A stretch of 64,000 nucleotides of DNA from Cyanoderma ruficeps (Eukaryota > Chordata > Aves > Passeriformes > Timaliidae), in the NCBI GenBank assembly GCA_008694505.1, contig VZDJ01000346.1:15286719-15350718 (forward strand), given 5' to 3'. Positions 56,104 through 64,000 of this stretch are shown here, piece by piece. Within the stretch, counting starts at the first letter, position 1, and each line of letters begins with the position of its first letter. The notes under the pieces were generated by a model. The model was not told where the DNA came from. It ran no database searches and saw only the letters and a list, made by a program, of their open reading frames with translations. The translations under genes and the position numbers were made by a program.

Positions 56104-58410
56104 TGCCATCAGTAAGCCAAGCAACTCATGACTTTATGGTTCATTTTTGCATGCAGTGCAGTGGATCGTGAGTCACACAGTCCGTTCTTACGCAAAAGGC
56201 CAAGCAGCCACCGAGAGCAGAGTGAGAATGAAATTCTTCCATGAAATTCCTCCATTTTTAACAACGATTACTCACAGAAGGCAAGATGGGGATCCCCTTG
56301 TTTATCACAGCACCGTGGAAGATTACACAGCCATTTAAACAGCAAAGTAGTACCAAGAAAAAGAGACAAAGAATCTTAACATTTAAATTCAGAAGACATC
56401 ACTATGTTTATTAGTAAAGCAATAAGAAATCTACCACTCATCTAGTAAAAACTCCTAGCCATTACCTCTTCTAAGTTTATCCATTAAACACTGCTATTCT
56501 GGATAGAGTAAATAACTGCCAGGAAATCTACTGCTCATAGTTCAATATTCTGGTATTTTTAAAACACACAACCCTTTTCATGCATGGATATCCCTTAATG
56601 TGTCTGCTGGAGATTCTGTGCTTTGCACAGACTTGCAAGAAGGGATGTTGGATGATGGTTGCATTACGCTCTTAAGTTCTAACAGATTTTAGTAATAAGA
56701 CTGATCAACTGGTACATTCCAGACTTTATTGCACATCTTTCTTTTTCCATTTCTTCCATCAACCAACTAGTTAATAAGACAACAGGAAGAAAATGTGTGT
56801 GCAATGGATAGCAAAGTATTCCAATAAGACAGAGAAGTGGACAAACAATATAATAGCTGGGAATAGTAAGCAAAGATGTTAACATTAACTAGGTCTACTT
56901 TTCACACTATTTAAATACAAAAGTTAAAGTAAGAAGTTTCTTTATTTTAGTCTCAGCCAATTTTGGGCCACGCTGAATGTTAAATAAACTATTATTTAAT
57001 CAAATACAGGCATATTAGTCTCACTCCTGCTGACAACTTCAATTAGAATATTTTTGCTTCATACAAAAAAAAACAGAAAAAAGAAAAAACTCATGATCTT
57101 TAAACTACTATGGCTTCTGCACAACATCTGGTTACAATTTTTTATATATTCCACCATCAAACTTCTATCTCCACAAAACAGTTTACTCAAGATTTGTTTT
57201 AATTATCTTGCATTTCAAGCTTCATATGGCTTTGAAAAGAGGGTGAAAAGATCGCTTATGATGCAGACAGACGCAAACTGAAAAGGAGTATACACTGAAA
57301 GATGATTTTGAAACAGTTTTTAAAAATGAAAAAATCCTTTCTATCATTGCCAGGAAACAAGTGCTACTTTAACTGTTTCATTACACAATACCTCTTGGCT
57401 TGTTCATTAACAATTTTAATGGGTTTTAGCTGGATTCTAGGATTAAGGCAATGCTTTTTAGCACTTTCATTGGAGCCATACACATCACGAATGTTTATTT
57501 TCTCTTTTTCTAGCCAATGCAACAGTGGGAACACTGTAATTCTTGAAGTGCTAGTTTAAAACAGAATCCATAGTAAAAAAAATCATCTGAATGCAATAAA
57601 GTAAAAAATAAGAATGAATTTTATAGCAGCATAGAAAAGCCTTGCTCATACAAAACAATAATAATAAAAAAAAGTTGCAATGCATTTTAAGCATGGGAGA
57701 AATCTAATTTATTTTCATGAGCCTGTTCACCTGTGTAAAGTTAAGCACATCCACAAGCTTTTCCAGGACTAGACCTAAGACAAAAATCAGGAAAATACCT
57801 GAGGTTCTACTTTTATTAAATGTTAGAGCCTCAGGCAGAAAAAAGGCCATAACTATACTTTTCTTAAACAAGTATAGGGGTGCTACATCAAATCAATGAG
57901 TCATCACTGGAGATAGAAACTATTTGTCTTGTTGTTGTAGAATCACTGTAAATGGTGGAGGATATGAAACTTCTTATTCATTTATTTGCATTACGGATAT
58001 GGATTAATGGAAAAGCATTATGGAAATCTGTTATTTATATTATGAGGTAACTGCTTTCAAGTCCAGTAAATTAAACATATTTTTCCTGTTTTTTAATCAG
58101 TCAGTACATGTCATTCATTCCAAGATAGGATATTCAAAGAAACTTCAGAGTTTTTCTCCTGGAGGTTTCTTCTCATGCCATGCATGGATTAGTTTAGACA
58201 TGGAAGGTCATATTTTATTTTTTCCTCTTCTTAAAGATGCTCCAAAGAAGCCAGCAGAAGTCATAGCTTCAAAAACACAATTTATAACCATGATCAACTT
58301 AAAAACAATTGTGTTTTACTGACTCCAATTCTTTTCAAGAAAATCTCTTAAGTTTGTTACTGGAGCAATACAAACAGCCTTTTTAGAATTTATTTTTCAT
58401 GAGAAAACTT

Positions 58411-58459
58411 CATTTGACTATTAAAAAGGTCAGGAAAAGACCTTTTTAATAGTCAAATG
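58411..58459. repeat. Perfect inverted repeat, 21-bp arms, 7-nt loop
   Basis: The left arm (58411-58431) begins CATTTGACTATT and ends AAAGGTC. The right arm (58439-58459) is its exact reverse complement. The spacer is AGGAAAA. Another copy of ATAGTCAAAT follows near 58485, and ATGGTTAA is tandemly doubled at 58463-58479. It lies inside the TRPS1 intron and would form a stable hairpin in the pre-mRNA. The loop and arms are shorter than a typical pre-microRNA. Confidence 0.95.
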
Positions 58460-59990
58460 GAAATGGTTAAATGGTTAAAACTAAAAATAGTCAAATTATT
58501 TTCGTTCTGTGAGAAATTCTGAAATTAAACCCATGATAGAATAATGTCTCTAAATAGGTCACCACCAGTGACCGACGCATATACAACACATGCATAAAAA
58601 AACCACCAACCTTTTTCAATCCATGGCCAACTACACCAAAATAAATCTAATCTCCAGAGTCTACTTGAAGCAGTCAGGAGGACCTCTGAGCAGGCCACCT
58701 CACTGAACTCCAGGCACTGCCTCCACTGGGAGTGCAAGAACTGCTGAAACACTCCCCCTTTTAGGGGCAATATTTGACACTTTCATTCGTAACCAGAAAC
58801 AGGAAAATCTGGAAAAATGCAAAACTCTAACATGAACATTGCTGATAAAAATAGGTCACCATTTTCCACAAAGCCCTGGTTGGCAGAGAGGATGATGACA
58901 GAGATGAAGAAGCTGTATTTTATTGAACAGCTTTGCAATTTCAGGTTCAAAATCCTGCAGCTCCCTAAAAGACATGACTGATTCCCTGGGTTACGGTTGC
59001 CACCTCAGCCTCTCAGCAAAGCTGGTTCACATGGATTAAAGTGAGAAAACATGAATTGTCTCTGACCTCACTGACACAGCCTGTGAACAACAGCTTCCAA
59101 TATTCCCTGCCACCTTTCATTTCAGGTATGAAGAGCAAGATCTCAACTCCAAATCCAGTGGTCAAACCTAGTGCATGTGCACCTCCTGCACACAATCCCC
59201 ACCAACAATCCCACAGTACATTTGGAGTGTGGTGGGAATTCAGACACGCGATTTTGATTAATGTTAATGCAAGTCGTGTGGCCAAATCCCTGTACACTAC
59301 TTTGAGAGCTTATTCTAAAATCGAAATATAATTAAGGTTGCAACACAAACCAAATAAGGCAGGGAAATGACACTTCATTAGTAACCTATTGGGTGCAAGC
59401 ACCATAGGTAACCTGTTGCCTCAGTACTGTAATAAAATGTTTAAAGTGTTTATATACCACCACTATCAGCTGCTTATGAAAATATGGTAACGCCATCCGA
59501 ACACAATTTTAAAAAAAGGTTAGCTTCTACAACTATATAAATTGCTTCTATAGATTATTTAGTTGTGGTGCTGAATCACAAGATTTTGCAGTCTTCCTGG
59601 TGACACTTGGAGAGCAGCACATTTATTCTCTTTGTAAATTTATACTAAAGAGCAGCCATGCATAATACTACTGACTGTCAACAGAGGAAACGAAGAGCTG
59701 AAAGGAGTAGGAATGCATATGAGGAGTCTATTTAGTCAAGCTCATAGGTAACAGATAAATGATCTGAAGACTGTTTTCAGTTTTCCCCCTTGCACAATCT
59801 GTATTCCAGATCCTTGTAACTATGAATACCAAATTTGAACTCCGGAGTGGGAAAGGGTACCATGCATAGTCCTTTGTCCCTAGCACTGCTTTTGTAGATG
59901 ACTAAAGCGGCATTTCTGCGGTAACTCTGTTATTCTTGCTCTGCAGAAAACTGCCAAGACAGTTTTGGTTTTCATCTTTTGGTTCCTTTT

Positions 59991-60053
59991 GTTATTATTA
60001 TTATTATTGTCATTAACATTAACATTAGTGTTACCATTAACACTATTATTCCT
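59991..60053 (+). repeat. (TTA)n and (ATTAAC)n compound simple repeat
   Basis: TTATTATTATTATT passes into CATTAACATTAACATTAG. Within it AGTGTTA and TAACACT form a 7-bp inverted repeat with a 4-nt spacer. Confidence 0.85.
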
Positions 60054-62730
60054 GTGGATTATGGGCTAAGGTTTTTCGTTTTTCTCCATCACATACAAGC
60101 CAATGGAAAGAGGAGTTCTCTGAACTCTTTCATGGAGGTGACAGTAACCTTTTTACAAAAGATAAGTAGACGATATCAAAGAAGCTAATGACTACAAATT
60201 ATAATCTGCAATAACCCCCTTTTACAGTCTTGGCAGAGTGGAAAGAACAGGGTGGTTTTGTGTGGGTACATGTGTGCATGAACAACACAGGTAAGAGAGA
60301 CAACTGATAGCAGCAATATTCTGCTGTGCTTTACAGAACACGGAGATCTCCCAGTAGCAAGCTGGCAATGGTTTTGAGATCAAGCAACTTTCCTTATTAT
60401 TGCTAAAAGTAAATGAAATTTAAAAAAAAATACAATTCAGTCCTTCGTGTAAGACGTAGGATTATTATTATAAACCTCAAGTATTTTGTGCTAGCATTTT
60501 GGACATGTGTAATGTTGTTACCACTAAATTCAAAGCTTTTAACGTGTACTACAAAACAAAATCTGAGAAAAAGAACTGCTGCTTAATGGAAAAAAATATT
60601 AGGGCAGTAAGTGTTAATCTCTATTACACATCTATTCATTATACTCCTTGCCGTATTTCTAGCAAGTTCAGAAGAGAGGACTACTAAGATAAATTTGACT
60701 TGAAGTCTGTAATATTACTTTATAAGCACATTTGGTAGGCTCACATAAAATGTCCAAGTAAAATGATCTAGATTACAATGAAGATTTTTTTTTCCTTTAA
60801 AAACTCATTGAGTGTGTCTTATATAGATAGTATTTTCTTTAAAATTATGGTCTCTTTAAAAATGGATTAGAGGTATACTGTCTTTTGACATAGTGCAAGA
60901 AGCAGGAGTGTGCAGACAGCTCACAGGATGTAATTTTTTCCCTCTAACATAAGAAGATGTGTGAAGTTACTATGGCTCTTCAAAAAGGCCTAGTAATTGA
61001 GCCCAGTTATGGTCTCATTAATGTGCAAGTTTCATTTATCACCTTCTTTCTTTGAGGATTATGTGCATTGATTCATCAATCAATTGTGACACATGGTTTT
61101 CATTTGCTCTATTCAGTGCTACTTTTTAAATCAGCTTGTACTGGATTTTAAGAAAAAGTCTGAAAGTAAATCACACCAGCCTCCTGAAAACAGAAATGAG
61201 AAAATTTCAGCTTTAAGAAAAAATGACAATTAAAGGTCCTTTTTTCTCTTTTCATGCTCTTTACATGTTCTTCTTTCAAGTATGTTTAATAACACAATTG
61301 CTGGAGTTAGTCATAACATAAGAAGAGCAAACAAAACAATGTATACTGAACAGGGGAGATGTAGTTGTCTAGTAAGTTCATTATTACAAAAAGCAATTGA
61401 TTTTAATTCATGTAAATGCAAGTGACAAGAATAACACAGGCAAGGTCTTTTCCTGCTGATCTACAATACCCACAGTAAGTTGTACAGTTTAATAATGAGA
61501 TGTCCTCATATAAATTTCCTTCTGCCTTCTTTCTTTACTTTGCTTTTCTAAAATATGTATCACTTCAAGTATTTCCATTCTGCGTGTCACTGGCAAATGC
61601 CAAAAATAGAGAAAGAGAGATCTGATAAAGATAAAGCATGACAAAAGTTTCACGGATAATTGCCTTCACATATCCAGTTCAGCTCTCATCTCTCCTAATT
61701 AGCCTCATTACCATACCTTAAGACAGACCAGCAGTCACTCAAATTCCCTGTTTTTAATGTCAAAACTATTGCTGACAGGCAAATGGACAACACATGCACT
61801 GAGTGAGTCTATTCTAGACTATTCTTTTACAAGACTAGCCTCCAGCAGAAAATACTAAACAATAGGTCTTCTATAAATGTATAATGAAAGTATACATAGA
61901 GTGTGTGAATACTCAATAAATTATTGTTCTATTCATTTCTCCATCATCTCTTAAAATGAGGACAATAAAAAAGGAAAAATCATTCTCCAGAATACTAAAA
62001 AAGATCAAACCATTGTAGTACTTCACTATTACTGATAGAGACTTTTAGAACAGCTTTGCCATAGTGACTGAAAAAAAAAATCACTCGAGTTCTGTAAAGT
62101 TTGACTATGTTGGTACAGTGCTGCTTTCAGCATACCCACACTATCTCAGGAAGATTTTTTGTTTTTACGAATCATGTTCAAATGAAAAAGCTTCATCCCA
62201 TTGCTCATATTCATTTAAAATCAGCTCATAAAAAGTATCCACAAATAGTTCACAGGGGCACTAGAAATATTGTAATATTAAACTCCAGCGACTATCAAAA
62301 CATTAAACTGTATAATGGGAAGGCACTGAAACCCCTCACAATGTCCATTTCTTTTTCACTGTTGCTTTAGTTACACATTACATTATGTATAGAGTTTACA
62401 TACATGGTACTTTGTTTTCATTTTCTCTATTTCTCTATAAATATCTTTCTGTCTAACATCTAACAATTTTTACATGTTTTTCTACTACAACCTCCTGGTA
62501 AAAGGTGCCATTTTTTAGTGATTTGTCATATTTTCATGTTCACAGTACCATTAATAAAATAAAAATACTGTTCTATAATTTTCGTAACAGAAATTTAACA
62601 CTCGCAGTATCACTTATTTAAGAACTGGACATTACACATTTACTGGCCTCTTTCCTCCCAAGCTCCTCAGACACAATCTTCTTTGTGGTATTATTTTTCT
62701 TTTGTACAGTTGTGATACAATCTCTATAGC

Positions 62731-62820
62731 AAAAAAAACCCCAAAACAACAAAACCCACCAAAAACAACAAAACAGAACAAAACAAAACAAAACAAAAAA
62801 AACCAAAAAAACCCCACCCC
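62731..62820 (+). repeat. (CAAAA)n low-complexity tract
   Basis: A-rich sequence with CAAAA and AACAAAACAG repeats and short C runs at both ends. Long minus-strand F/W-rich frames here are low-complexity products. Confidence 0.9.
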
Positions 62821-64000
62821 AGTGAAATAGTGAAATGGACTTTCTGCACTTTGCAGTTTGGGAAAACTAACAGTCCATTCAACATGACTGAAAAATACCC
62901 TGAAGGCTAATATTTACTAAGTATGGCACACACACAGGAGCCTTGTTAAAAATCCACAACAAATCTCTCATTGCAAACAAATCCAGAGGCTTGAGAGCTG
63001 CTGCAACTGTCGGGGTAATGCTGATCCTGACAGCAAAAAGCTGCTTTTTTACCAGGCTAACAGTCTGCTGGCTTCTCACCAAGATTTCACTATTTCAATT
63101 TCTTCTCTTCAGGATTTATTAGGTGATGAATATACGGCAATCTCTGAAAGGGCTGAACAGCATCAAAAGAAGGTAAGGCTGACACATCCGGGAACTCGGT
63201 ACTTGAACAACGCCGGTGACCAAGGACTGCAACTACTTCGTGCAGTCAAATAAAGCCAGCTGAAATTAAACTCTAGGCTGGAGTCAGACACCGTGAGGGA
63301 ATGAAATGGGTGAAAAAAGGGCTTCCAAATAACAGGAAATACTTTCAGCTTCACACGTAATGGTTCAAAATGCTTTTTTTTTTCCCTTTTCCTTCAGAGG
63401 TGTCAGTGTAGAAAGAGATGAAAACACCATCTACTGGGAGAGCAAAAAATTAAAATTAAATGCAGGGATGCTAATGTGTGACCAGAAATGATATGCAGGA
63501 ATGCAATGCAAGTAGGGTAAACTTGTACATTATGTACACATACCACACAGCTTCAGCGGTATGAGTGGGCATGTTCGAGAGAAGGGCATTTCCAGCAGTT
63601 GTTTAAAAAGTGCTGTGAAGTAGTAAACTGCTGCTGAAGTCTGCTCCTTGCAGCCCTCTATGCAGCCCAGCTAACACACGCTGTCCTTGTGCTGCAGAGC
63701 CAGGAACTGAATTCCAGCCCAGCGAGATGAGCTGCCGGGCAGGCACAATTCCACTAACTCCGCTTCAGCTGGACAAGCTTCCCCAGTGATTTTCAATGCT
63801 TCAGATATTGAAGCTATTTAATTTTAAATGGCTTCACATTCCCTTTTCTATTATGGATGAAAGTACAATTAAATTCTACTGCCTTCATAATTATGAAGCT
63901 GTTAAAATACATATGCACAGTGTACCTTCTAAATATTATGAGTCTTTTAAAGATACTGCTTATTAACTCACAATTTCAATACTTCCAGTCTTCCATGTCT

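Noticed and set aside
55761..56171. 136-codon plus-strand ORF
   Set aside because: It is antisense in the TRPS1 intron, runs through a CA microsatellite that yields a THTHTH string, and has no domain.
62618..62817. F/W-rich 60-codon minus-strand ORFs as membrane peptides
   Set aside because: They are translations of the (CAAAA)n tract and a similar frame appears in the T/G tract at 389-470.

Overview
The window looks like bird nuclear DNA: AT-rich, repeat-poor, with CR1 LINE 3' ends and avian-type endogenous retroviral LTRs as the main recognisable repeats. One of the LTRs looks like passerine elements I know, so a passerine or related neoavian is a reasonable guess, but not proven. No bacterial, CRISPR, operon or plasmid features are present. 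Most open reading frames are short chance ORFs.

The only protein-coding gene I can support is the 3' end of TRPS1, on the minus strand, which encodes an atypical GATA-type transcriptional repressor. Two exons are visible. The GATA zinc-finger exon (41798-41920, 41 codons) is followed, after a 5.1-kb intron, by the last exon. That exon's coding part (35595-36656, 353 codons plus stop) carries the basic nuclear localisation signal, two SUMO motifs, a CtBP-like motif and the two C-terminal Ikaros-type C2H2 fingers. A 3' UTR of about 5.2 kb probably runs to a poly(A) signal at 30391-30396. It holds perfect seed matches for miR-221/222 and miR-30. From 41921 to the right edge is intron; upstream exons and the promoter lie outside the window.

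From 1 to about 30370 is non-coding DNA downstream of TRPS1. In vertebrates generally this side of TRPS1 is a large gene desert. It holds CR1 fragments (7.75-8.0, 13.4-13.9 and 14.25-14.36 kb), a GC-rich minisatellite (10.7-10.9 kb), an LTR-like CpG-rich insert (15.05-15.28 kb), an ERV LTR-type block (16.1-17.26 kb) and a probable solo LTR with target-site duplication (18.5-19.18 kb). A 52-bp sequence occurs twice about 950 bp apart (27.93 and 28.88 kb).

The large TRPS1 intron (41.9-64 kb) contains one CR1 copy (51.97-52.52 kb), simple repeats, a CpG-rich patch near 54.1 kb and a perfect 21-bp-arm inverted repeat at 58411-58459. I found no clear new biological system. The most curious signals are that hairpin, the 52-bp duplication and the paired microRNA sites in the TRPS1 3' UTR.
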